From: an uncultured Eubacteriales bacterium
Lineage (GTDB): Bacteria > Bacillota > Clostridia > Oscillospirales > Oscillospiraceae
NCBI GenBank assembly: GCA_900545515.1
Contig: UQZA01000007.1
Location: 1-64,000 of the forward strand
Direction: 5' to 3'
Length of the DNA stretch: 64,000 bases
Shown one piece after another: positions 9,090 through 16,626 of this stretch. The notes below the pieces were generated by a model. That model did no database searches. It was not told the DNA's origin and saw nothing but the letters and a program-made list of their open reading frames with translations. Position numbers and translations under genes: made by a program. The first letter of the stretch is position 1, and every line of letters begins with the position of its first letter.

Positions 9090-10616
9090 CTATTCTTCAT
9101 CAATTTGCCGGATCACGTCCAAAATGGTGTTGTCCCGGTACATCACAACTCCTACAATTTTGTCCTTGTATCGCAGCGGTTCCGGAATTCCCACCAGACG
9201 CTGGGCCTTTTGCTGCAGCGCCTCTATGCTAAACACATGCAAACCGGCAGCCTGCAGTTTCTCTCTCACATCCGGGCGGCGCGGGTTCACCGCAACGCCC
9301 TGGTCTGTCACCAGTACATCCACCGTATCGCCCGGGGTCACCACAGTCCCCACATGGTTGACTACGGTGGGAATCCGCCCCCGCGTTAAGGGCGCCACAA
9401 TCACCGACAGGCTGGCCCCCTGGGCAGTATCCGGATGGCCTCCAATGGCCCCCCGGATCACGCCGTCAGAGCCGGTGAGGACGTTGACATTGAAATCCGT
9501 GTCGATTTCCAAGGCGGAAAGAATCACAAAATCCAGCTGATCCACCGCCGCTGCAGCCAGGTGGCTGGCATAGTAGGTGGCGCTGATCTGATGATGGAAG
9601 TGGTTCTCCTTCAGAGATTTGGCTGCATCCAGGTCAAAGCTCTGCACATCCAAAATCCGGTCAATGAGTCCCTCCTCATACATGGCTGCAATCTGCCCTG
9701 TAATGCCACCCAGGGCGAAGCGGCAGCGCATATGCCGGTCCAGCATCTTCTGCCGCAGGAACCGGGCTGTGGCCAAAGATGCGCCGCCGGAGCCCATCTG
9801 CATGGAGAAGCCGTCATAGAGATACCCCGCAGCTTCAATCACATTTGCCGCCGTCTTGGCAATCAGCAATTCCTTGGGGTCTTTGGTATAGCGGGTAGCG
9901 CCGCTCATGATGCCCTTGGGATCGCCAATGTCATCTGTCACCACCACATAGTCCACATCATGCTCCGGAATGGCCCAAGGGGCATTGGGGTACGGCACCA
10001 GGTGGTTGGTAATCACCACCACTTGATCTGCATATTCGGCATCTGTGCGGGCATACCCCAGAGAGCCACAGGCAATGCCGTCCTCCCCATCCCGGCTGTA
10101 TCCGTTGGCGTTGCCATAGGGGTCACAGGAGGGCGCACCCAGGAAGGCCACATCGATGTGCAGGTCGCCAGAGGAGACGGCAGCGGCCCGCCCACCATGG
10201 GAACGAAATACCACAGGGAAATCCATCAGGCCCCTGGAAATCTCCTCTGCCAAGGCGCCACGCAGGCCAGAGGTCTCAATGTGTGTGATCAATCCGGAGC
10301 GGATGTGCCCAATCAGGGGGCTGTGGACGGCAGCCAGCGAGGAAGCCGCCAAGGTCAGATTCCGGAATCCCATGGCCGCCAGCTGATCCAGCACCATATT
10401 CAGGATGTGGTCGCCGTTGCGGAAGTGATGGTGGAAGCTGATGGTCATGCCGTCCTGCAATCCGGTTTTCCGAATGGCTTCTTCCAGAGACGGCATCACT
10501 TTATTCCGATTTCGACAGCGCTCCTGGAAGGTTGCGGTCTTCTTGGGGTGGGTGCCGGAGAATACCCCGTGGTGGGAGATTTCGTCAATATGGGGAATCT
10601 TTTCCAAATCAATCAT
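9090..10616 (-). CDS. citF: Citrate lyase alpha subunit (citrate:acetyl-ACP transferase)
   Basis: A 508-residue protein matching CitF, which transfers acetyl-ACP from CitD to citrate, giving citryl-ACP and acetate. Its length equals the usual ~510. Recognisable segments include GTHPKKTATFQERC near the start, MTISFHHHFRNGD, FLGAPSCDPYGNANGY and VTDQGVAVNPRRPD near the end. ATG 10616 lies one base after the citE stop (TGA 10620-10618), with GGAGGAAAT inside the end of citE as ribosome site. It is last in the acn-icd-citDEF operon. CitE and CitD next door make the lyase assignment firm. A citramalate lyase alpha subunit would look similar. Confidence 0.92.
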   Translation of the reverse strand: MIDLEKIPHIDEISHHGVFSGTHPKKTATFQERCRNRNKVMPSLEEAIRKTGLQDGMTISFHHHFRNGDHILNMVLDQLAAMGFRNLTLAASSLAAVHSPLIGHIRSGLITHIETSGLRGALAEEISRGLMDFPVVFRSHGGRAAAVSSGDLHIDVAFLGAPSCDPYGNANGYSRDGEDGIACGSLGYARTDAEYADQVVVITNHLVPYPNAPWAIPEHDVDYVVVTDDIGDPKGIMSGATRYTKDPKELLIAKTAANVIEAAGYLYDGFSMQMGSGGASLATARFLRQKMLDRHMRCRFALGGITGQIAAMYEEGLIDRILDVQSFDLDAAKSLKENHFHHQISATYYASHLAAAAVDQLDFVILSALEIDTDFNVNVLTGSDGVIRGAIGGHPDTAQGASLSVIVAPLTRGRIPTVVNHVGTVVTPGDTVDVLVTDQGVAVNPRRPDVREKLQAAGLHVFSIEALQQKAQRLVGIPEPLRYKDKIVGVVMYRDNTILDVIRQIDEE

Positions 10617-10617
10617 G

Positions 10618-11517
10618 TCAGATTTCCTCCACTTCATCCACTTTGCTGCCGGCCTCATAGAGGTCCAGCAGCCGTTGAGCGCGGACCACCACAGGCTTGT
10701 CAATCATCTTACCCTTCAAACTGGCAACTCCGCTGCCTCGGGCATTGGCCTCAGCAATGGCGTCCATAATGGCGCGTGCTTTGTTTAAGTCCTTTTCGCT
10801 GGGCATAAAGACCTGGTGCAGCGGCTCAATCTGCCTGGGATTGATGACAGATTTGCCGTCAAAACCCAGCTTTTTAATGAGGGTGGCTTCCGCCAGGAAG
10901 CCCTCCTCGTTGTTGACGTCTGAATACACCGTGTCCAATGCCGCAATCCCAGCCGCCCGTGCTGCGTTCAGAATCATACACCGGGCAAAGAGCAGCTCAA
11001 TTCCATCCGAGCGGGTGGTCTTCAGATCCGTCACGTAATCCTCCGCCCCCAGCGCGATGCCAATCAGCCGGTTGCTGGCCTTGGCAATGGACGCCGCATG
11101 CAGGACGCCGTTGGCAGATTCCACCGCCGCCATCATGCCCGTCGTGCCCACAGGAATCCCTGCCTGCTCCTCAATCCGGGCAATTTCCCGCTCGCAGTCG
11201 ATCACATCTTGGGCACTGTCCGTCTTGGGCAGGCGAACCACCTGGACGCCGGCACGAACCACTGCCTCCAGATCCTGGACGCCCAGGCCGCTGGACAGGT
11301 CGTTGATCCGGACAACCGTCTCCTTTGAGCCAAAGTGCAGGGTGTGAAGCGCGTTATAAACCAGGAAGCGCGCCGCGTCCTTCTCTGTGTAGGCCACGGA
11401 ATCCTCCAAGTCGAACATAATGCTGTCCGCCCCGTAAATCCGGGCGTCCCGGATCATACCCGGGTTATTGCCGGGAACAAACATCATGCTTCTTCTCAGC
11501 CGGTCCTTCTTATACAT
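10618..11517 (-). CDS. citE: Citrate lyase beta subunit (citryl-ACP lyase)
   Basis: A 299-residue CitE, a TIM-barrel Mg-dependent enzyme that cleaves citryl-ACP to oxaloacetate and acetyl-ACP. The start has the family signature RRSMMFVPGNNPGMI, followed by DSIMFDLEDSV with the acidic metal-binding residues, and INPRQIEPLHQVF near the C-terminus. ATG 11517 overlaps the end of citD by 8 nt, indicating translational coupling. Free-standing CitE-like proteins exist, but the adjacent CitD and CitF identify this one as a lyase subunit. Confidence 0.93.
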   Translation of the reverse strand: MYKKDRLRRSMMFVPGNNPGMIRDARIYGADSIMFDLEDSVAYTEKDAARFLVYNALHTLHFGSKETVVRINDLSSGLGVQDLEAVVRAGVQVVRLPKTDSAQDVIDCEREIARIEEQAGIPVGTTGMMAAVESANGVLHAASIAKASNRLIGIALGAEDYVTDLKTTRSDGIELLFARCMILNAARAAGIAALDTVYSDVNNEEGFLAEATLIKKLGFDGKSVINPRQIEPLHQVFMPSEKDLNKARAIMDAIAEANARGSGVASLKGKMIDKPVVVRAQRLLDLYEAGSKVDEVEEI

Positions 11518-11812
11518 CCTGTGGCACCTCCCATATGTACTCCTGAGATTGGGCAGACCGGAAAATGGCAGTGGCGGTACGGGCCCGAATGGTGCAATTC
11601 AAAGCGCCCTTATCCACCGCAATCACATAGGCATGCTGTACGCCGTACTGTTCCAGAGTTTCCAAGATGACCGCACGAATTTCCTTTCCAAACTGTTGCA
11701 GCACGTTGCTGGAAAGCTCCAGGGAAATGCCGCCCTCTGTCCGGGGCTCCAGCATAATCAGAATATCGCTGGACTCTGTGGTCCCAGCTGTGCTCTTGAC
11801 CTTCAGCTCCAT
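11510..11812 (-). CDS. citD: Citrate lyase acyl carrier protein (gamma subunit)
   Basis: A 100-residue CitD. The segment TAGTTESSDILI contains the serine that carries the phosphoribosyl-dephospho-CoA prosthetic group in characterised CitD proteins. LNCTIRARTATAIFR lies in the C-terminal half. It presents the acetyl group to CitF and CitE. It begins 12 nt after the isocitrate dehydrogenase stop and overlaps citE. The genes for prosthetic-group synthesis and charging (citC, citX, citG) are not in this window, so maturation must depend on genes elsewhere. Confidence 0.92.
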   Translation of the reverse strand: MELKVKSTAGTTESSDILIMLEPRTEGGISLELSSNVLQQFGKEIRAVILETLEQYGVQHAYVIAVDKGALNCTIRARTATAIFRSAQSQEYIWEVPQDV

Positions 11813-11824
11813 CTCCAGGCCCCC

Positions 11825-13039
11825 TTACCGTGTCTGTTCCAGGCGGCGGCGGACGGCGGCGATGAACTCCCCACTGGTGACCGCCTGAGTAGCGGCGGGA
11901 TCATCCACCAAATTCACCAGATCCTTGGTCATCACACCGGCGTTTAAGGTGTCCAAACAGGCCTGCTCCAGCTTACCGGCAAAGGCCTGCAGCTCCGGCA
12001 GCTGGTCCAGCTGTCCCCGCTTGCGAAGCGCTCCAGTCCATGCAAAAATGGTGGCCATGGGATTGGTGGAGGTGGCCTCCCCCTTCAGATGGCGGTAGTA
12101 ATGCTTGGTGACGGTGCCATGGGCGGCCTCGTACTCTGTGGTTCCATCTGGCGAAACCAAGACAGACGTCATCATAGCCAGGCTGCCGAAAGCAGTGGAG
12201 ACCATGTCGCTCATCACGTCTCCGTCATAGTTCTTACAGGCCCAGATGAAGCCGCCCTCACTCCGAATGACCCGGGCTACGGCGTCGTCAATGAGGGTGT
12301 AGAAATAGGTGAGACCCAGCTCCCGGAACCGCTCCTGGTAATTTGCCTCAAACTCCTCCTGGAACACCCGCTTGAACACCCCATCGTAGATTTTGGCGAT
12401 GGTATCCTTGGTGGAAAACCACAGATCCTGCTTTGTATCAATGGCGTACTGGAAGCAGGCCTTGGCAAAGGAGCGGATGCTCTTCTCCTTATTGTGAGCC
12501 CCCTGCCAAACCGCAGGTCCGTCCACCTTCTGCACCGTGAGGGTCTTCTCCTGGCCGCTCTCTCCGCGGAACGTCATGGTGCAGGTACCAGGCTCTGTGG
12601 TATACAGATCCACACTCTTATACACGTCGCCATAGGCATGACGGGCAATGGTGATGGGCTTCTTCCAATTTTTGACCACCGGGTGAATGGAGTCCAGCAG
12701 AATGGGGGCACGGAAGACGGTGCCGTCCAAAATGGAGCGGATGGTGCCGTTGGGGCTTTTCCACATCTCGGTCAGCTGGGGGTACTCCTCCATCCGCTGC
12801 GCGTTGGGCGTAATGGTGGCGCACTTGACGGCTACGCCCAGCCGCTGGGTGGCACAGGCGGCGTCCACCGTCACCTGGTCCCGGGTTTCATTCCGATGCA
12901 GCAATCCCAGGTCATAGTACTCCGTCTTCAGGTCCACAAAGGGCAACAGCAGCTCCTCTTTGATCATCCCCCAGAGCACCCGGGTCATTTCGTCTCCGTC
13001 CATCTCCACCAGGGGCGTTACCATTCGAATCTTTTCCAT
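11825..13039 (-). CDS. icd: NADP-dependent isocitrate dehydrogenase (homodimeric, eukaryote-like type)
   Basis: A 404-residue enzyme interconverting isocitrate and 2-oxoglutarate plus CO2 with NADP. The N-terminus MVTPLVEMDGDEMTR, the substrate segments KSPNGTIRSILDG and RAPI, and the C-terminal TEYEAAHGTVTKHY are characteristic of the type II NADP enzyme, not of the E. coli Icd type. It sits 14 nt after the aconitase stop, with a ribosome site (AAAGGAGA) in the gap. The neighbours imply citrate/isocitrate/2-oxoglutarate conversion. Direction is not fixed by sequence. The NADP enzyme can run reductively in high-CO2 anaerobes. Confidence 0.93.
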   Translation of the reverse strand: MEKIRMVTPLVEMDGDEMTRVLWGMIKEELLLPFVDLKTEYYDLGLLHRNETRDQVTVDAACATQRLGVAVKCATITPNAQRMEEYPQLTEMWKSPNGTIRSILDGTVFRAPILLDSIHPVVKNWKKPITIARHAYGDVYKSVDLYTTEPGTCTMTFRGESGQEKTLTVQKVDGPAVWQGAHNKEKSIRSFAKACFQYAIDTKQDLWFSTKDTIAKIYDGVFKRVFQEEFEANYQERFRELGLTYFYTLIDDAVARVIRSEGGFIWACKNYDGDVMSDMVSTAFGSLAMMTSVLVSPDGTTEYEAAHGTVTKHYYRHLKGEATSTNPMATIFAWTGALRKRGQLDQLPELQAFAGKLEQACLDTLNAGVMTKDLVNLVDDPAATQAVTSGEFIAAVRRRLEQTR

Positions 13040-13053
13040 TGCGATGCTCTCCT

Positions 13054-15297
13054 TTATTCTTCTGTTCTGGCTGCGTAATAGTTCATGAGGCAGCCGTCCA
13101 GGATGATTTCCTTTTCATTTTGAGTCAAACCCTTTAGATGGAGCAAAAGCTCCCTCACGGTGCCGTCCTGACGGATCACCTTGGCGGGAATCTCTTCCTT
13201 TCCCTGGACGACTGCCTGACGCACCTCCGGGACGAAGATGCAGTCCCCAGGCTCATAATCAAAAGCCGTATCCGGTCCCAAGGTAAAGGGCAGAATACCC
13301 CAGTTGATGCAGTTGCTGCGGTACCGTTTGGTGGCATACTCGTAGCAGATGTTGGCAAACCCACCCAGCACCTTCTGGCAGGAGGCGGCCTGCTCCCGAG
13401 CTGATCCGTCTCCTGGTTTGTTGGCAAAAATGCAGGAGCCGAACTGAGTGTGTGTTGCCAGGGCTTCCCCATCTCCAACCCGGTTCAGGACAGTCCGAAG
13501 CTCCGCCGGCAGATGGCCGGCGCGGCGCTCGGCCTCCAGCCGGGCGATTTCTTTGGCCCGGCCCACATAGGCCGGCTCCCTGCGGGACAGGGTGAACTCC
13601 GCCAAACGCAGAGGATTGCTGCGGTAGGAGGAAGTCTCGCCAGAGGGGATCAGCTCGTCTGTGGTCGTAACAGGATCGTGAATCACCGCCGCCAGCTGCA
13701 CCAGCAGATTCTCTGCCAGCGGGTACATCTTAGGCCAATCTGTAATGTTGGGGCCCATCACCAGCTCCTGCTCCGGGTTGGGCTTGCCATAGCCGTTGTA
13801 AATCCGTTTGTCATAAGCAGAGGCGTCAAAATGATAAGCCGGGTGGGTCACCTGGTAGGGCACATCCGTGGCGGCGGTAATTTTACCCCCGTTCAGCGCC
13901 GTGGCGGCAATGGAGCGAGCGTCCATGAGGCACACCCCGGCAAACTGCCCTTCCCCAGGCTTAGAGCCCTCCCGATTGGGGAAATTCCGGGTGGTGTGAC
14001 GCAGAGAAAGGCCGTTGTTGGCCGGCACATCCCCCGCGCCAAAGCAGGGGCCGCAGAAGCTGGGTTTGATAATGGCGCCAGCTGCCAGCAGATCGGAGGT
14101 TGCTCCAAGGCGGGTCAGCTCCATGGAAACCGGCACCGAGGTGGGGTACACATCCAGGGTGAACGCGCCGTTGCCGGTGCTGCCACCCCGGAGAATGTCC
14201 GCCGCCTCTGTGATGTTGTCAAAGAGGCCGCCGGAGCACCCGGCAATCACGCCTTGATCCGCCCACACGCCCCCATCCCGGAGCTTGTCTGTGAGCTTCA
14301 CCCGGGCTTTTGGGAACCGGCGGGCTGCGTCAGCCTCCACCTGCGTCAGAAGCTCCGCTGCCCGCTCCTGGAACTCATGGATGGTGTAGGCATTGGAGGG
14401 ATGGAAGGGCAGCGCAATCATAGCTTCCTGCTTGCTCAAATCTATGGTGATCATCCGGTCGTAATAGGCTACGGCGCCGGGATGCATGGGCCTATAAGCA
14501 TCCTCCCGGTTGTGGGCGGCATAAAACTCCCTGGTTTTCTCATCGGTTTCCCAGATGGAGGACAGGCAGGTGGTTTCCGTGGTCATGACGTCAATGCCAT
14601 TGCGGAAATCCATCGGCAGCCTGGCAACACCAGGCCCCACAAATTCCAGCACCCGGTTGTTGACAAAGCCGCTGTCAAACGTAGCCTTGACCAGAGACAA
14701 CGCCACATCGTGAGGACCAATGCCATGGCGGGGCGCACCGGTCAAATAGACCAGGACCACCTCTGGCATGGGAGCGTCCCAGGTATTCTTCAGCAGCTGC
14801 TTTGCCAGCTCCGGACCGCCCTCGCCCACAGCCATGGTGCCCAAAGCGCCATAGCGGGTGTGGGAATCCGATCCCAGAATCATGCCGCCGCAGGTGGCCA
14901 TTTGCTCCCGTGCGTAGGAATGGATCACCGACTGATTGGCCGGGACGTAAATGCCGCCGTACTTTTTGGCAGCAGAAAGGCCAAAGACATGATCGTCCTC
15001 ATTGATGGTCCCGCCTACGGCGCAGAGGCTGTTGTGGCAATTGGTCAGGGCATAGGGCATGGGGAAAGCCTTCATCCCAGAGGCCCGGGCCTGCTGGATG
15101 ATCCCGACATAGGTGATATCGTGAGAAACCAGGGCATCAAAACGAATTTTCAGTCGGTTGGGATCGCCGGAGGTGTTATGGGCCTGCAGAATTTTGTAGG
15201 CCATGGTCTGCCGCTTGGCCTCCTCCGGCGGAATTGGAACCCCCTCGCAGGGAACTCCGTTTACCAAATATGTGCCATGCTGGGTCAGTTCGATCAT
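13054..15297 (-). CDS. acn: Aconitate hydratase (aconitase)
   Basis: A 747-residue 4Fe-4S hydratase interconverting citrate and isocitrate. Visible motifs are ILGSDSHTRYG, GCSGGLFDN with one cluster cysteine, and FCGPCFGAGDVPANNG with the CxxC cluster ligands. The C-terminal swivel domain contains RSNCINWGILPF. It is the first gene of the five-gene operon. ATG 15297 is preceded by AGGAGGCAGC at good spacing. Transcription starts ~350 nt upstream at the 15656-15684 promoter and passes a cobalamin riboswitch and a terminator. A mesaconase/3-isopropylmalate dehydratase role is less likely because of the large fused form and the icd neighbour. Confidence 0.9.
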   Translation of the reverse strand: MIELTQHGTYLVNGVPCEGVPIPPEEAKRQTMAYKILQAHNTSGDPNRLKIRFDALVSHDITYVGIIQQARASGMKAFPMPYALTNCHNSLCAVGGTINEDDHVFGLSAAKKYGGIYVPANQSVIHSYAREQMATCGGMILGSDSHTRYGALGTMAVGEGGPELAKQLLKNTWDAPMPEVVLVYLTGAPRHGIGPHDVALSLVKATFDSGFVNNRVLEFVGPGVARLPMDFRNGIDVMTTETTCLSSIWETDEKTREFYAAHNREDAYRPMHPGAVAYYDRMITIDLSKQEAMIALPFHPSNAYTIHEFQERAAELLTQVEADAARRFPKARVKLTDKLRDGGVWADQGVIAGCSGGLFDNITEAADILRGGSTGNGAFTLDVYPTSVPVSMELTRLGATSDLLAAGAIIKPSFCGPCFGAGDVPANNGLSLRHTTRNFPNREGSKPGEGQFAGVCLMDARSIAATALNGGKITAATDVPYQVTHPAYHFDASAYDKRIYNGYGKPNPEQELVMGPNITDWPKMYPLAENLLVQLAAVIHDPVTTTDELIPSGETSSYRSNPLRLAEFTLSRREPAYVGRAKEIARLEAERRAGHLPAELRTVLNRVGDGEALATHTQFGSCIFANKPGDGSAREQAASCQKVLGGFANICYEYATKRYRSNCINWGILPFTLGPDTAFDYEPGDCIFVPEVRQAVVQGKEEIPAKVIRQDGTVRELLLHLKGLTQNEKEIILDGCLMNYYAARTEE

Positions 15298-15384
15298 AAA
15301 AGCTGCCTCCTGATCATGTTTGGGCATTTGCCCACATTTGTCAGCGCAATACCGTGGGAATACAACCGGCTTCATGTTCCCAGG

Positions 15385-15421
15385 AACAAAAAATACCCAT
15401 TACGAAACCGTAATGGGTACA
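15385..15421 (-). terminator. Riboswitch-linked intrinsic terminator
   Basis: On the minus strand a perfect ~12-bp stem (15420-15409 with 15404-15393) is followed by six T residues. It lies between the riboswitch and acn, so it is the expected expression platform. The 5' arm (CCCATT) could instead pair with AATGGG at 15507-15502 in the riboswitch core, a possible antiterminator. Confidence 0.85.
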
Positions 15422-15473
15422 AACTGTTTGCATGGCATACAGGGATCTCAGTTTCCGGTTCCGGCAGAAACTT

Positions 15474-15586
15474 AGGTTCTTCAAGGTATCCTGACTTATT
15501 CCCCATTGGGACTTCACAGTGACCGACTCGCTGGGCTTTGCACCCAATTCCCCTTTGCTGCAAGCAGATGCAGCACGAAGAAGCCT
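15474..15586 (-). ncRNA. Cobalamin (B12) riboswitch
   Basis: Read on the minus strand, the element contains the conserved AAAGGGGAA..GGTG core, GGTCACTGTGA (around 15523-15513) and the B12-box AGTCAGGATACC (15496-15485). The outer stem P1 forms between AGGCTTCTTC at the 5' end and GAAGAACCT at the 3' end with one bulged base. Peripheral stems are short, as in class-II cobalamin riboswitches. Promoter, aptamer and terminator follow in the right order before acn. Family knowledge: cobalamin binding usually turns such leaders off. No B12 synthesis or transport gene is adjacent, which is unusual. Confidence 0.85.
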
Positions 15587-15655
15587 ATGGACTGATTCAA
15601 TTGTATTCCTGGCGGCATGCTATACTGCAGGGCGCAGATTGCCACCCCGCTGTTC

Positions 15656-15684
15656 ATTATAGAGTCCCCATAGGAGAATGTCAA
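15656..15684 (-). promoter_or_regulatory. Sigma-A promoter of the acn-icd-citDEF operon
   Basis: On the minus strand a perfect TTGACA (15684-15679) and perfect TATAAT (15661-15656) are separated by 17 nt. Transcription should begin near 15649, giving a ~350-nt leader. The 225 bases between here and the tetR-like gene hold nothing else I recognise. Confidence 0.92.
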
Positions 15685-15909
15685 GGAAATTTTTGGGCAA
15701 GGTGCCACTGGATAGAATATCAAGCCTTCGCGCCTTTGTGTATGATTACATGCTTCTGCAGCCTGAAAGCCATGTAAAGGGCGAGACTTGGGGCCGTATG
15801 GATTTTCCACGCTGGCGAATCTGAAAAAAAGGTACAAATCCCATTTGATATCCAAACGTCACCTGATAGGCGGAAGAAGCCGTTTTTTTGCACAGCTTGC
15901 CCGCTGTCC

Positions 15910-16455
15910 CTACATTTTAATCGTATCCATAAAGTAAGCGGAGAAAACTTCCGGGGCAGGCCGCATGGCATTTTTCAGCCACCAGCGGACGGCCTCGGCA
16001 AAGCTTCCTGCCAGGTGGTTCAGGACAAAGTCCTCCGGCGCGTGAATTTGAATCTCCTCCAGGTACTGGGCAAACATTTCCTCCAGATATTCTTTGAAAT
16101 AGCGCATAAACAGCTCTCCGCTTTCGCAGGACAAAATCCCCACGATGTCACCCCGGTTATCCCGCAGATGGTATAGGAGATGGGTGAGTTTGTCCTGCAA
16201 TTCGCCGCTGCCTGCTGAAAAGTCATGGGTCTGCTCCCGCATCAGCTCTTCGGAAAACACATGGCTGAATAGATCGGTACACATTGCCTTCAGCAGCTCA
16301 TCCTTTGTGGGGAAGTGGGCATAAAAGGTGCTGCGGCCCACATTGGCCTCCTCAATGATCTCCTGCACCGTAATATGATCAAACCGCTTTATTTCCAGGA
16401 GTTTGCGAAAGGCCTGAAAAATGGCAGTTCTTGTTTTTTGTTGCCGTCTGTCCAT
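15910..16455 (-). CDS. TetR-family regulator
   Basis: A 181-residue repressor-type protein. The N-terminal helix-turn-helix is clear: FDHITVQEIIEEANVGRSTF followed by YAHFPTKDELL. The C-terminal ligand-binding half is variable, as usual. It diverges from the P-type ATPase gene. An inverted repeat CTGTAC-N10-GTACAG (16566-16587) in the shared intergenic region is a plausible operator. ATG 16455 (GGGAGAACGACG upstream) gives the commonest start for this subfamily (MDRRQQKTR). ATG 16473 with GAGGAAAAA upstream is equally possible and adds six residues. Ligand is unknown; metal or metal-linked stress is inferred from the neighbour. Confidence 0.85.
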   Translation of the reverse strand: MDRRQQKTRTAIFQAFRKLLEIKRFDHITVQEIIEEANVGRSTFYAHFPTKDELLKAMCTDLFSHVFSEELMREQTHDFSAGSGELQDKLTHLLYHLRDNRGDIVGILSCESGELFMRYFKEYLEEMFAQYLEEIQIHAPEDFVLNHLAGSFAEAVRWWLKNAMRPAPEVFSAYFMDTIKM

Positions 16456-16565
16456 CGTCGTTCTCCCATACATTTTTTCCTCAATGTCCGGTATCTTACA
16501 AAGCGGCTGTTTTGCGTGTTGTCCCCTGCTTGCAGCGCTCTTATAATAGAACCAAACAAACCGTT

Positions 16566-16587
16566 CTGTACCATACATAGTGTACAG
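16566..16587. promoter_or_regulatory. Candidate TetR operator
   Basis: A perfect inverted repeat of CTGTAC separated by 10 nt lies between the divergent regulator and ATPase genes, about 40 nt before the ATPase start. No fully convincing -35/-10 pair was found for either gene. Confidence 0.5.
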
Positions 16588-16626
16588 GATATGCTTTGAA
16601 TCGTCAAGCGTTTAGGAGGAAACAGC

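Noticed and set aside
13450..15522. A 690-codon plus-strand frame antisense to aconitase
   Set aside because: Runs across the aconitase gene, the terminator and the riboswitch; no motif or ribosome site.
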